From NCBI RefSeq assembly GCF_014694385.1, contig NZ_JAAOCA010000041.1:1-53538 (forward strand): DNA of 53,538 bases, written 5' to 3'. The translations under genes and the position numbers were made by a program. This DNA comes from Pseudomonas typographi. Lineage in GTDB: Bacteria; Pseudomonadota; Gammaproteobacteria; Pseudomonadales; Pseudomonadaceae. Shown here piece after piece: positions 8,929 through 17,525 of this stretch (position 1 is its first letter; every line of letters starts with the position of its first letter). The notes under the pieces were generated by a model. It ran no database searches and had not been told where the DNA came from. It saw nothing but the letters and a program-made list of their open reading frames with translations.

Positions 8929-9411
8929 TCACAACGGAATGGCAAGCAAAGTGTCAACCTTCGACGAGTCGAGAATGACCACGCGCGACCGAAACAGGCA
9001 CCGGCCATTTTCAAACACGATCTGGTCGGAGTATCGGCCGGTGGCGAACAGCGTTACCCGGCCATCAAGCATGGTCCGCACACAGATAAAACTGGTCTCC
9101 ATGTGCAAGGTGCTGTCGGTCTGGTCGATCACTTTCGAGTCGGAAAGCACATGCCGGTAATAGTGCGGCTCGAAGATGTTGGCTTTTTCAATCGCCTCGA
9201 CGCGGTCGTAAAGCATGGCTTGGTTGTCACAGAGCATGATCGACAGCGGCATGATCATTTCGTGGTTCTGCCGGGTGGTGATGCGATACAGGCACGGCTC
9301 GGTGAAGTAGGTCGGCCATTGGCTGACCGCGCCGTCATCGATGGTATAGGTGTAATCGGTAATTAATTGGCGCGCTTGTGCCACGGTAATGCCAGGGGTG
9401 ACTGTGCCCAT
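8929..9411 (-). CDS. Ring-hydroxylating dioxygenase, beta subunit
   Basis: This 160-residue protein has the SnoaL/NTF2-like fold of the small subunit of Rieske ring-hydroxylating dioxygenases. It shows the usual N-terminal helix followed by TYTIDDGAVSQWPTYFTE, the central LSDSKVIDQ region and the closing VFENGRCLFRSRVVILDSS. It follows the alpha-subunit gene by 9 bp with an AAGGA ribosome site, so the two are translated together. The beta subunit is structural and completes an alpha3beta3 hexamer. Sequence type is nearest to anthranilate/benzoate-style beta subunits, judged by eye only. Confidence 0.9.
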   Translation of the reverse strand: MGTVTPGITVAQARQLITDYTYTIDDGAVSQWPTYFTEPCLYRITTRQNHEMIMPLSIMLCDNQAMLYDRVEAIEKANIFEPHYYRHVLSDSKVIDQTDSTLHMETSFICVRTMLDGRVTLFATGRYSDQIVFENGRCLFRSRVVILDSSKVDTLLAIPL

Positions 9412-9420
9412 GATTGTTCC

Positions 9421-10674
9421 TTATAAACCCATCAATGCGCGGTAGCCGGTCCAGAAACCGCGCACACTGCCTTCTGAAACCCGCGACCCGGGAATGGGTT
9501 CGATACCGTGCCCGCCCATTTCCACCACGGCGGCTTTGTCCAGGCTGCCGGCGATGCCGCGCTGTACCAGGCCGCCGATCATGCCGTCTTCCATGGCGAT
9601 CAACCCGGCCGGCCCCATCATGTTGGCCTGCTTGAGGCGGCCATTGGTTTTGGCCTCATCGTCGTCGGCGTAGCCAAAAGCGATCCAGCGCAGTTCAGAC
9701 TCATGGGTGCCCACTGGCACGATGGTGCGAAAGGCCAGGCAGTTGCGCAGTTGCTGCAACACAAAGTTGGGAAAAATGGTTTGGATGGTCATCGACACAC
9801 TGTCACCAAAATCATCCCAGATCGCCGTCATGGACGTGTCGCGCAGCCCAAAACCGTAGATATCCAATTCGGCCGAACGCATCTCGGCGTTCTGGTAAAC
9901 GTCACCGCCAGTTTCGAAATTCATTTTCGAATAACTGATGTGCGACCAGCCGTTGTTACCCATTACGATGCCGCCCTCCATGGTCAGCCGGTCCTGTTTC
10001 ATCACGCCGTTGAAGGCATGCAGGATCGAGGCGTGGTAGGGGTCTTTGACGTTTTCGATGTAGAGCTTCCAGTTCGACGGAATCGCTTGGCTGTACTGGC
10101 CCAGAAGGCGCAGGGGCCGGCCGCACACCCGGGCGATGTTAGCGATGAGGTCGGCGCCGACGTACTCCTCGAACGAGGGTGTTTGTTCGCTGAAGGTGCC
10201 GAAAATCAGGCCGTGCAACCGGTGCACGCGCAACACTTGCAAGCCATGCTCCGGCTTCTTGAAGGTCGAAGCCATGCCGCCCTTACCGCGCACACCGCGC
10301 TCAAAGGCAGCGGCAGTCATGTTGCCTTTTAGGTCAAAGCACCAGTTGTGGTAAATGCACATGAACCGTGAGACCTTCCCCGATGGCACGAAGGCCAGGG
10401 GGGTACCCTTGTGCGAGCAACGATTGACCATCGCACTGACTTCGCCATCGTCACCGCGCACGACGATAACCGGTGTTTCGCCCACCTGAGCCAACACATA
10501 GCAGCCCGGGTCGGGGATTTGCACCTCAAGCCCCAGGAAATGCCAAATCGGCCCGCGGAAAATAGCCTGTTGCTCGTGCTCGAATACGTCAGGGTCGGAA
10601 TAGACAGCGAAGGGAATGCGGCGAACACCCTCCTGCGGCCAGGTGATCGATAAAGGGGGCGGTAGAGTTCTCAA
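9421..10674 (-). CDS. Ring-hydroxylating dioxygenase, alpha subunit (Rieske)
   Basis: This 417-residue catalytic subunit adds O2 to an aromatic ring. The Rieske [2Fe-2S] ligands are Cys86/His88 (CSHKG) and Cys106/His109 (CIYHNWCFD). The mononuclear iron site lies in ENVKDPYHASILH, with Asp211 bridging and His214/His219 as ligands. The reading frame opens with TTG at 10674, preceded by an AGGAAG site 6 nt upstream; no better ATG is available. It heads the minus-strand operon of beta subunit, RraA-like, GatC-like and amidase genes. The reductase is encoded separately at 3464-4402. The substrate is unknown; salicylate, anthranilate or phthalate-like acids are candidates by family. Confidence 0.9.
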   Translation of the reverse strand: MRTLPPPLSITWPQEGVRRIPFAVYSDPDVFEHEQQAIFRGPIWHFLGLEVQIPDPGCYVLAQVGETPVIVVRGDDGEVSAMVNRCSHKGTPLAFVPSGKVSRFMCIYHNWCFDLKGNMTAAAFERGVRGKGGMASTFKKPEHGLQVLRVHRLHGLIFGTFSEQTPSFEEYVGADLIANIARVCGRPLRLLGQYSQAIPSNWKLYIENVKDPYHASILHAFNGVMKQDRLTMEGGIVMGNNGWSHISYSKMNFETGGDVYQNAEMRSAELDIYGFGLRDTSMTAIWDDFGDSVSMTIQTIFPNFVLQQLRNCLAFRTIVPVGTHESELRWIAFGYADDDEAKTNGRLKQANMMGPAGLIAMEDGMIGGLVQRGIAGSLDKAAVVEMGGHGIEPIPGSRVSEGSVRGFWTGYRALMGL

Positions 10675-11052
10675 TGTGGCTTCCTATCTGCGCAACGCAC
10701 TGCGAAAGACAGTCCTGGACTGACGTTGTGTGGCGCCTAAAGTAAGGCGTTGCCGCCCTAGCCTCCAACATCAAAAAATCTTCACACCCGCGCGAAAAAA
10801 GCGTGTTTGGCCGGTGGCCCGCCAGTGTGTTGACCCACACGTTCGCCCGAATATGGACCCTAGAAGGGTGTTGGGCGGGCGCCGTGATCGGCCAAATATT
10901 CAACGAACAGTGCCCGAGCCTGGTGGCGCGTGGGCTCACCGCTTGCACCTTTTTGATAAGCGCCACTGCCCACCCCACTTCACAACCTTTACGAGGCGCC
11001 TGCGGGGGGGGCACATCGACGCATGCCGCGGGGGCGCAACGGCTGGTCTTTC
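10675..11052 (-). promoter_or_regulatory. Upstream region of the ring-hydroxylating dioxygenase operon
   Basis: This 378-bp stretch has no credible gene; frames crossing it on both strands overlap real genes and lack family features. It should hold the promoter of the dioxygenase operon. A short dyad (AGTCC-T-GGACT, 10711-10721) lies about 40 bp before the TTG start. No regulator site can be assigned by eye. Confidence 0.4.
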
Positions 11053-11496
11053 TCAGGGCACGCCGGGCAGGCCGTTGGGCTTGAAGCCCAGCAACGCGCG
11101 AAAGCGTTCGGCATACAGCGGCCATGCCTGGGGGTTGGCCAGCCGCGCTGGAGCGCGCCCGGCCAGCGTATCGATCACTTGGGCCGCCGCCCAACGCGCC
11201 ATGTTTTCGCGAGCCTGGTGGGTAACGCCGGCGGTGTGATAGCGCGCCAGCACGTGGGGCATCGCCAACAGTGGATGATCCAGCGGCGGGGGCTCGACAT
11301 CCCACACATCGATCCCCGCCCCGCCCAAATGCCCGCTACGCAGCGCCGCCACCAACGCCGCCTCGTCATGCAGGCCGCCCCGGGCGGTGTTGATGAATAC
11401 GGCACCGGGTTTCATGGCCGCGAACACCTCGGCATTGAACAGCCCGATGCTCGAGGCATCCCGTAAGCAGTGCAGGGAAATGGCATCGCAGCGTCA
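11053..11496 (-). pseudogene. D-2-hydroxyacid dehydrogenase, C-terminal remnant
   Basis: Only the last 145 or so codons of a D-isomer-specific 2-hydroxyacid dehydrogenase remain. The end of the NAD domain is recognisable (DAISLHCL, then MKPGAVFINTARGG), as are GIDVWDVEP and the catalytic His region RYHTAG. Reading upstream on the minus strand, two in-frame TGA codons end at about 11494-11499. The GxGxxG nucleotide-binding half is missing, and the next 300 bp are degenerate. A GTG at 11427 opens the residual frame, but such a product would lack the whole cofactor-binding half. An intact paralogue lies at 24228-25157. Confidence 0.8.
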
Positions 11497-11499
11497 TCA

Positions 11500-11812
11500 A
11501 GGGCATTGAATCGGCCAGTGGCTATCACCGCCGGACCGCGCCCAACTCAAATTGGCGTTGCAGCAAGAGCAAGCGGCACACCAAGCCACCGTGCCGAACG
11601 GGGCGGGCATACCGTGCAAGCGCCCGCAATATCTGCTGCCCCGGCGATTGAAATGCCAGGCACGCTAGGCAGAACGACTCTCTGACGCGCGTGCACAAGA
11701 GACACGAGCGGTACAGCGCGCTGGCGCTTTGTTACAGCCCGTACACCCGAATGCGGGCGCAGTCTGCTTCCTCGCCTGTTTCGCCTTCGTTCGAAGCTAT
11801 TTCGCACAGGGC
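11500..11812 (-). other. Degenerate stretch upstream of the dehydrogenase remnant
   Basis: There is no intact gene here. This stretch separates the MmgE/PrpD stop (11813) from the dehydrogenase remnant. Minus-strand frames are short and show no nucleotide-binding motif. It may be decayed N-terminal sequence of the dehydrogenase or unrelated scar sequence. Confidence 0.4.
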
Positions 11813-13144
11813 CTAATACCAAAACGCCTCAAGCGATGCCAGGCGCTCGAACGCCGAAACCTTGGCCAACAGCGCGCCGGCACCGATACCGGCAGCGGTA
11901 CTGCATTGTTCGGCCTTGATCGCCAGTTCGACAGTGCTTAACGGCGCATGGCTGGACCCTGGAACGTCCTGCTGGGTATAACGCAGCGTCTGCCCATCGA
12001 GCAGGGTAAGGCTCACGGTGGCCGGGGCGAAATCGTTGTCGTTGTGGGGGTCGACCCGCAGGTGCACCTTGTGCAGCAGGGCAATAATGTCTGGATCATG
12101 CAGCGCCTGCGGTTGCAGGTGCTCGAAGGTGATCGGGCCACGCAAGAACGTTGAAGCCAAGTGATACCGCAGGTTGTGCTGGGCGAGCATGCCGAGGTCG
12201 CCCTGCAGGTTGAACTCAGCGCCGACATAACGAAACATGAACGGCGATACGTAACCGACGATCTCCAGTACCTGATCCTCGCGCAGGTGGTGCAGGGCCT
12301 GAAGCTGCTCCAGCGCGGCGACGGCAGCTTGGCTGCACGCACAGATCGCGTAACGTTTAAGCGCGGTATCCAGCAGTTGCCAGTCCTGCCACAGGCCTTG
12401 GAACAGGCGTTTGTCATCACCGGACTGGTACAACGCGCGCAAGCCGAAACGGCCTTCCAAGGCCTGGCTCGGCGCTGTGGCGCCTGCCGCCGCCAGTTGC
12501 GCCGCGAACACGCCATTGCGCGCGGCGAACGCCGGCTGCAGGCGACGGCTGGCGACTGACTCGAGGCTCGCCTGCTGGGTACCGGCCGCTTGCGCCATCG
12601 CCAGGCCCAGCGCATGGGACATCTGCGCAGGCGGCAGTTTGAGCAACAGACCCGCGGCCACGGCGGCGCCAATGCCGCCATAAATCGCGGTATCCGCCCA
12701 GCCTGCAGCCTTGCCGATGGCCGAACGCGACAAGCGGCTGACCGTTTCGATAGCCGCCACAAACGCAGTGAGCAGTTCCCGGCTGCTGGCCCCTGTATGC
12801 TCGGCCATCGCCCAAGCAGCGGGCAGGCAAATCAGGTCGGCATGCACCTTGTAGTTGACGCTGTCATAACCCAGCGCACCGGCGTGCAGCGTGTTGACGA
12901 AGGCCGCCTCAACCGGCCCCATGCAAACGCCGCCCTCGACGAACCACAACCGCGAGCGGCCTATCGAGGCCGTTACCGCCGCGCGCAATTGCGTGCCCAG
13001 CGGGCTGGCCTGCCCGGCCGCAGCCACTAACAGCGTGTCGGCCATCAGCGCTTTGGCTTTATCGATCACGGTGACCGGCAAGTCATCATAGGCCAGTGCC
13101 GTCAGGCGCTGGGCCAAACGGGAAGTAATGGGTTCAGCGGGCAT
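11813..13144 (-). CDS. MmgE/PrpD-family protein, copy 1
   Basis: This protein of about 443 residues belongs to the MmgE/PrpD family, which includes 2-methylcitrate dehydratase and cis-aconitate decarboxylase. The usual opening is seen (DLPVTVIDKAKALMADTL), then the glycine-rich GGIGAAVAAGLLL and AQAAGTQQ blocks. The KRYAICACSQAA segment stands where the family normally has K-x-Y-x-C-x-x-x-H, so here Gln replaces His. The ATG at 13144 gives the family-typical N-terminus; a GTG at 13174 overlapping the SDR stop is the alternative. It is coupled to the SDR gene. By family it would add or remove water or CO2 on a tricarboxylic-type intermediate. Confidence 0.85.
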   Translation of the reverse strand: MPAEPITSRLAQRLTALAYDDLPVTVIDKAKALMADTLLVAAAGQASPLGTQLRAAVTASIGRSRLWFVEGGVCMGPVEAAFVNTLHAGALGYDSVNYKVHADLICLPAAWAMAEHTGASSRELLTAFVAAIETVSRLSRSAIGKAAGWADTAIYGGIGAAVAAGLLLKLPPAQMSHALGLAMAQAAGTQQASLESVASRRLQPAFAARNGVFAAQLAAAGATAPSQALEGRFGLRALYQSGDDKRLFQGLWQDWQLLDTALKRYAICACSQAAVAALEQLQALHHLREDQVLEIVGYVSPFMFRYVGAEFNLQGDLGMLAQHNLRYHLASTFLRGPITFEHLQPQALHDPDIIALLHKVHLRVDPHNDNDFAPATVSLTLLDGQTLRYTQQDVPGSSHAPLSTVELAIKAEQCSTAAGIGAGALLAKVSAFERLASLEAFWY

Positions 13145-13170
13145 TGCCACATTCCGACAAACAAAGTCAC

Positions 13171-13905
13171 TCACACATAACGTTTACCGCCGCCATCCAC
13201 ATAGAGGCCAGAGGCGTTGACGAACGCTGCGGCATCCGACAGCAGATACAGCACAGCACTGGCAACATCCTCTGGCTTGCCCGGCCCGGCGAGCGGGGTC
13301 TGCGGCTCGATGCTCTGTGGGCTCGCCTGCTGCAACGCCTGATAACGGGGCGAGGCGATCGGGCCGGGCGCCACCGCGTTGACGCGAACCCCTTGCGGCC
13401 CGTAGCGCCGGCCAAGGCCCTGGACCAGCAGGTCCAGCGCGGCATTGACGCTTGAACCGATAAAATGCTGCGGCGAAGGGTCGATCCCGCCGCGGCCGGT
13501 GATCAATACAATCGCGCCCTGGCCCATGGCGATCAGATGCGGCAGCACTGCCCTGACCGGCCGCACGCTGCCCAGCCATTTGGCCTCCAATACGCGATAC
13601 CAATCTTCATCGGCCAGGGCGTGGAACTCACCGAAAGCGGCGACATTGCTGCTGGTGACCAGGCCATCGAGGCGGCCGAACCGGTCGATGATCCCGGCAG
13701 CAACATGGTCCACCGCCGCGCTGTCACCCACGTCCAGGGGCCAACTGAACACACCAGGCCACCCAGAAAAATGCGCCGTGGTGACCGAGCGCGATGAGGC
13801 GATCACCGTGGCCCCTTGCCTGGCCAGCGCCTCTACCGTAGCGCGGCCCAGGGCGCCGGTGGCACCGATTACCCAATACACGCGCTTGTCGAACCAGTGG
13901 CTCAT
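13171..13905 (-). CDS. SDR-family oxidoreductase with altered active site
   Basis: This 244-residue classical short-chain dehydrogenase has an NAD(P) motif near residues 14-20 (GATGALG) and the usual later blocks (LITGRGG, GVRVNAVAPGP, then VDGGG). The catalytic YxxxK is not present. In the aligned segment PSPQHFIGSSVNAALDLL the Tyr position reads Gly and the Lys position reads Asn. A GGGAG site precedes the ATG at 13905. It is divergent from the second MmgE/PrpD gene and coupled to the first. It is either a non-standard SDR subgroup or a binding or scaffolding protein; the usual reduction chemistry is not assured. Confidence 0.85.
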   Translation of the reverse strand: MSHWFDKRVYWVIGATGALGRATVEALARQGATVIASSRSVTTAHFSGWPGVFSWPLDVGDSAAVDHVAAGIIDRFGRLDGLVTSSNVAAFGEFHALADEDWYRVLEAKWLGSVRPVRAVLPHLIAMGQGAIVLITGRGGIDPSPQHFIGSSVNAALDLLVQGLGRRYGPQGVRVNAVAPGPIASPRYQALQQASPQSIEPQTPLAGPGKPEDVASAVLYLLSDAAAFVNASGLYVDGGGKRYV

Positions 13906-14110
13906 GCTGCTACTCCCGGGCTATCGCGTTTTCCAGCGCCGCACCATGCCTGGTTTCAGATGCCTGATCCAAGACCCATTGTGTCTATCCAAATAACTGG
14001 CTGGGCCGCCGATTCAAAGGCCCTTTGCGGCATGAGCTTAGTGTTTTTATCTATTGGATCGGGCGTTAACGCCGGGCAATGCTCAGTGCCTTTGAATTCA
14101 GGAGGCCGCA
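13906..14110. promoter_or_regulatory. Divergent promoter region between SDR and MmgE/PrpD copy 2
   Basis: These 205 bp separate two divergent units and must hold promoters for both. A GGAGGC ribosome site lies just before the ATG at 14111. An AT-richer patch (about 14040-14065) could hold a -10 region, but I cannot place it firmly. Confidence 0.45.
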
Positions 14111-15451
14111 ATGGCCACGCTTTCCGCACAGTTGGCAGAACACGTCCATCACATGCGCTTCGACCAACTGCCGAGCGATGTCATCGAGCGGGCAAAGCTG
14201 ACGTTGCTCGACACCTTGGCGGTGGCCTGGGCGGGTTTGGGTGCCAGCGGCAGCGGGCCCGTGCGGCAGTTGGCCGTGGCCTTGGGCGGGCGCCCGGATG
14301 CCACAGCCTGGGGCACCGCGCAGCGGCTGCCCGCAGCCGAGGCGGCGTTCGCCAATGGCGTGGCCGCCGCTGCGCTGGACTATGACGCTTTGCACGTGGC
14401 CGGCACGGTGCACGCCGATATCGTCGCCGTGCCAGCCTTATTGGCAGTGGCCGAACAGGTGCACGCTAGCGGTGAAGAATTTTTGGCCAGTTACGTCCTC
14501 GCGCAGGACCTGATCTGCCGCTTGGGTCTGTCGGTGACACGCTACGACGGCTGGTTCAACACCTCGGTACTGGGGGTTTTCGGCGCGGCGGCCGGCGCGG
14601 CACGGTTGTTGGGCCTGGGCAGCGAGGCAATCACCCACGCCCTGGGCCTGGCACTACCGCAGGCCGGCGGCACCCAACAACCCATGCTTGAGCAAAGCCA
14701 AACCAAGCGCCTGCAGTCGGCGTTTGCCGCGCGCGCGGGGGTGACGGCGGCGTTACTGGCCGCACAGGGCCTGAACGCACCGGCCCAGGCCCTGGAAGGT
14801 GATTACGGGCTGTTCAACAAGTACACCGGCAACAACGCCGCGGTGCTCTTACAGGGCCTGGGCAGCTATTGGACCGGCCAAGACATTACCATCAAGCGCT
14901 ACCCCAACTGCGGTTGCAGCCATGCAGCCCTTGACCTCACCCTGGCCCTCATCGAGCAACACGGGCTAACGCCGAACACCGTCGACACGATCGAAGTCAC
15001 CCTGCCGGCGTTTTCGCAACGCCTGGTGGGCGCGCCCTTCGTGCCCGCGGGCAATCCCCAGGTCAGCGCACAGTTCAGTGTGCGGTATGCGCTGGCCGTT
15101 GCACTGCGGGATCGCCAATTCGGCTTGCCACATATCGAAGCCGACGCCGCGCTGGACCCGGCCATTGCCGCCCTGGCGGCCAAGGTGCGGGTCAATACCG
15201 ACCCACACGCCCAGGGCCGAATGTACCCGGTCAGCGTTACCCTCGGCGCCCAGGGCCAGCGCTATAGCCGGCGCGCCGAAGCAGCCAGCGCCAGCGTTAT
15301 CGACAAGCAACAGGTGCTCGACAAGGCCCGTGCTTGCTTCGCCTATGCCTCGGCGCCCGACAGCGTCGCCACTGGCGAGGGTTTGATCGAGCGGGTGCTG
15401 ACACTGGAAACGCTCAGCGACATACGCCAGTTGCTGGCGCCCACCGGCTGA
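14111..15451 (+). CDS. MmgE/PrpD-family protein, copy 2
   Basis: This 446-residue MmgE/PrpD protein is paralogous to the gene at 11813-13144. It opens in the same style (LPSDVIERAKLTLLDTLAVAWAG) and carries GVFGAAAGAARLLGL and PQAGGTQQP. Unlike copy 1 it keeps the family histidine in KRYPNCGCSHAALD. It has a strong ribosome site (AGGAGGCC). It is transcribed alone and is convergent with the acyl-CoA-dehydrogenase-like gene. The two copies may act on successive intermediates or form a heteromer; both ideas are inference. Confidence 0.88.
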   Translation: MATLSAQLAEHVHHMRFDQLPSDVIERAKLTLLDTLAVAWAGLGASGSGPVRQLAVALGGRPDATAWGTAQRLPAAEAAFANGVAAAALDYDALHVAGTVHADIVAVPALLAVAEQVHASGEEFLASYVLAQDLICRLGLSVTRYDGWFNTSVLGVFGAAAGAARLLGLGSEAITHALGLALPQAGGTQQPMLEQSQTKRLQSAFAARAGVTAALLAAQGLNAPAQALEGDYGLFNKYTGNNAAVLLQGLGSYWTGQDITIKRYPNCGCSHAALDLTLALIEQHGLTPNTVDTIEVTLPAFSQRLVGAPFVPAGNPQVSAQFSVRYALAVALRDRQFGLPHIEADAALDPAIAALAAKVRVNTDPHAQGRMYPVSVTLGAQGQRYSRRAEAASASVIDKQQVLDKARACFAYASAPDSVATGEGLIERVLTLETLSDIRQLLAPTG

Positions 15452-15469
15452 ACCGGATCATGCCTGCCG

Positions 15470-16636
15470 CTACAGGCGGGCCGAGGTATCATAGGCTTGG
15501 CCCAAGTGAAACTTGCCCACCGTGGCTGCCGTTTTGTCGAGGTTCTCGTGCAGGGTTTGCACGCGCAGGTCACGTATCGCCCGTGACAGCGGCGAATCGG
15601 CGGCGAATGCGCTGGAACCGGCGATCTGCGCGGCTTTGTCCATCACGCTCACGGCAACGCTCATAGCCTGGTACTTGGCGTTCATGGAGAACAGTTCAGC
15701 ACGCTCGAAGGCCTTGCGCCGCCACAACGCGACCGCCCGATACACCAGCCAGCGCGCCGAATCGATGGCGATACGAATTTCACCGAGGCGCAGCTGGGCA
15801 TAACCGTCTGCCGCCGTGCCGCGCTTGGGCAGATAATCCACGAGGATATCGAAGATACCCTCGCTGGCCCCCACGTACTGTATGGCAAAGCTCAGATGGG
15901 ACTTGGTCTGCCAATGGTCGCGGGGGAAAATACCGGGCGCCCCCAACACGTTGTCGGCCGCCACGAACACGTCATGGAGTTCAACCTCCGGGCTGTGGGC
16001 TGCCCGCATGCCCATCGGGTTCCACGAGTGGGGACGCACCACTAGCCCTGGCGCACCGCGCGGCACCATCAAACCAATATGGCCCTCCGGTTGCGGTACA
16101 TCCTTGATCACCGCGTAGAGAATGTTGTAGCTCACGTCGTCGGCCAAGGTCGCGTAGTTTTTCAACCCGCTGACCCGGTAGCCACCCGGCACCGGGGTCG
16201 CTACCGTTTGCAAACCATACAAGCCCCGGGCCGTGCGCCCCGGTTCGCTGCCGGTGGCATTGAGCAGTTCTCCCTGCTCCAGCACCGGCCGCAGGATTCT
16301 TTCTCGCTGCTCGTCGGTGCCGATCTGGTCGACCATATGCGCGGCATTGTAGTGAATGTGGACGCTCTGGGCCGTCGACAGGCAATAACGGGCCGCCTGC
16401 TCGACCACCAGCAAGGAAATCAACGGGTCTTCACCCAAGGCGCCGCCACCGCCGCCGCCCAATGACTTGCTGATACTGAGCCCCAGCAACCCGGCATCGA
16501 ACAGATCCCGCAGGTTTTCACGGGGTAGCTCGGCACGCTCATCGTAGCCTTGGGCACGTGGGGCGAAGCGCGAACGCCCCAGTTCACCGACGATATCGTA
16601 GACCCGTTGGTGGGCCTGCTCGTATTCAAAATCCAT
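15470..16636 (-). CDS. Acyl-CoA-dehydrogenase-fold flavoprotein (SfnB/DszC-like)
   Basis: This 388-residue flavoprotein has the acyl-CoA dehydrogenase fold. It shows an N-terminal helical domain, a glycine-rich loop (LGGGGGGALGEDP), a middle beta domain (NATGSEPGRTARG, VSGLKNYATLADDV) and a C-terminal helical bundle ending RAIRDLRVQTLHENLDK. That last motif resembles the sulfur-acquisition/DszC-type flavin monooxygenases more than true acyl-CoA dehydrogenases, where a catalytic Glu is expected. The ATG at 16636 is preferred over an upstream TTG at 16654. With the DszA-type enzyme at 21.8-23.1 kb this suggests flavin-dependent oxygenation of a heteroatom or ring. Confidence 0.83.
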   Translation of the reverse strand: MDFEYEQAHQRVYDIVGELGRSRFAPRAQGYDERAELPRENLRDLFDAGLLGLSISKSLGGGGGGALGEDPLISLLVVEQAARYCLSTAQSVHIHYNAAHMVDQIGTDEQRERILRPVLEQGELLNATGSEPGRTARGLYGLQTVATPVPGGYRVSGLKNYATLADDVSYNILYAVIKDVPQPEGHIGLMVPRGAPGLVVRPHSWNPMGMRAAHSPEVELHDVFVAADNVLGAPGIFPRDHWQTKSHLSFAIQYVGASEGIFDILVDYLPKRGTAADGYAQLRLGEIRIAIDSARWLVYRAVALWRRKAFERAELFSMNAKYQAMSVAVSVMDKAAQIAGSSAFAADSPLSRAIRDLRVQTLHENLDKTAATVGKFHLGQAYDTSARL

Positions 16637-16688
16637 GGGGCACTCGTTGTCCAAAAAAAGGGGGGCGGCCTATGCTGCCGTGGCGCGG

Positions 16689-17489
16689 TTACTGCGCGTA
16701 ACCGGGGTCGTCCCGATCGATCTTGCGCCGAAAGGCGTTCCATTCCGTAATGGCGCCCGGCGACCAACTGTTTTCGGTGTACAGCTTCAGGCCGAACTCG
16801 GCCGCCTGTTCGATCCATTCAGGCTCGACCACCTTGAGCTTGGCGCCGCTGGACTGTGCCGCCAACTGAATCTGGCAAGCGCGCTCCACGCGGACCACGA
16901 ATGAATAGGCCTCGCCGAGGGTGGCGCCGGCGACCAAGGTGCCGTGGTTCTGCAGAAAAAGTACGGTCTGCTCGCCCAGCGCCGCAGCCATGCGCGCGCA
17001 CTCGTCGCGGTCCAGTTTGACGCCGGTGAAAGGGTAATAACGCACGCGGCCACGAATGATCATGGCGTTCTGGGAAATAGGCAGCAGCCCTTGCTCCTGG
17101 GACGCCACCGCCACACCCGCCACGGAGTGCAGGTGCACCACCGCATTGACGTCGGGGCGCGCGGCGTAAATGCCGCCATGAATAACATCGGCCGCCGGGT
17201 TGACGTTATAGCCGTTGTCGCCGATGACCTTGCCTTCAAGGTCTATCTTGACCAGCGATGAGGCGGTGATTTCCTCGAACAGCAAGCCATAAGGGTTCAC
17301 CAGGAATTGATCGGTGGTGCCGGGCACGCGAGAGGAAAAATGCGTGCCCAAGAGGTCATGCCAACCCTGGGCGGCAGCCAGCCGATAGGCGGCTGCCAAG
17401 TCCAACCGGGCCAGCCATTCGGCCTCGGGAATATGGCCCGGTGCGGGGTAATGCCGGGTGAGCCCGGCGTTGCAGGCGATGCTGGTCAC
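16689..17489 (-). CDS. Class II aldolase/adducin-family protein
   Basis: This 266-residue class II aldolase-fold protein is of the kind that carries out Zn-dependent retro-aldol cleavage or decarboxylation. Zn-binding HLHS (near residue 120) and the later NHGTL are present. The segment where fuculose aldolases carry their acid Glu reads PAADVIHGGIY, so the reaction may differ. The ATG at 17489 follows the Bug receptor stop by 36 bp, so the two are probably cotranscribed with the flavoprotein gene downstream. Similar proteins act in phthalate and hydroxy-acid catabolism, but the substrate is not determinable here. Confidence 0.85.
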   Translation of the reverse strand: MTSIACNAGLTRHYPAPGHIPEAEWLARLDLAAAYRLAAAQGWHDLLGTHFSSRVPGTTDQFLVNPYGLLFEEITASSLVKIDLEGKVIGDNGYNVNPAADVIHGGIYAARPDVNAVVHLHSVAGVAVASQEQGLLPISQNAMIIRGRVRYYPFTGVKLDRDECARMAAALGEQTVLFLQNHGTLVAGATLGEAYSFVVRVERACQIQLAAQSSGAKLKVVEPEWIEQAAEFGLKLYTENSWSPGAITEWNAFRRKIDRDDPGYAQ

Positions 17490-17525
17490 GGTGATGTCCT
17501 CTGCAGCGAAACGGTTTGGGTAGGG

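Noticed and set aside
10589..11305. 238-codon minus-strand frame crossing the dioxygenase start
   Set aside because: It overlaps both the dioxygenase and the dehydrogenase remnant in a different frame and shows no motif.
15470..16636. True acyl-CoA dehydrogenase of fatty acid oxidation
   Set aside because: The C-terminal RDLRVQTLHEN segment resembles DszC/SfnB-type flavoproteins, and no beta-oxidation partners are present.
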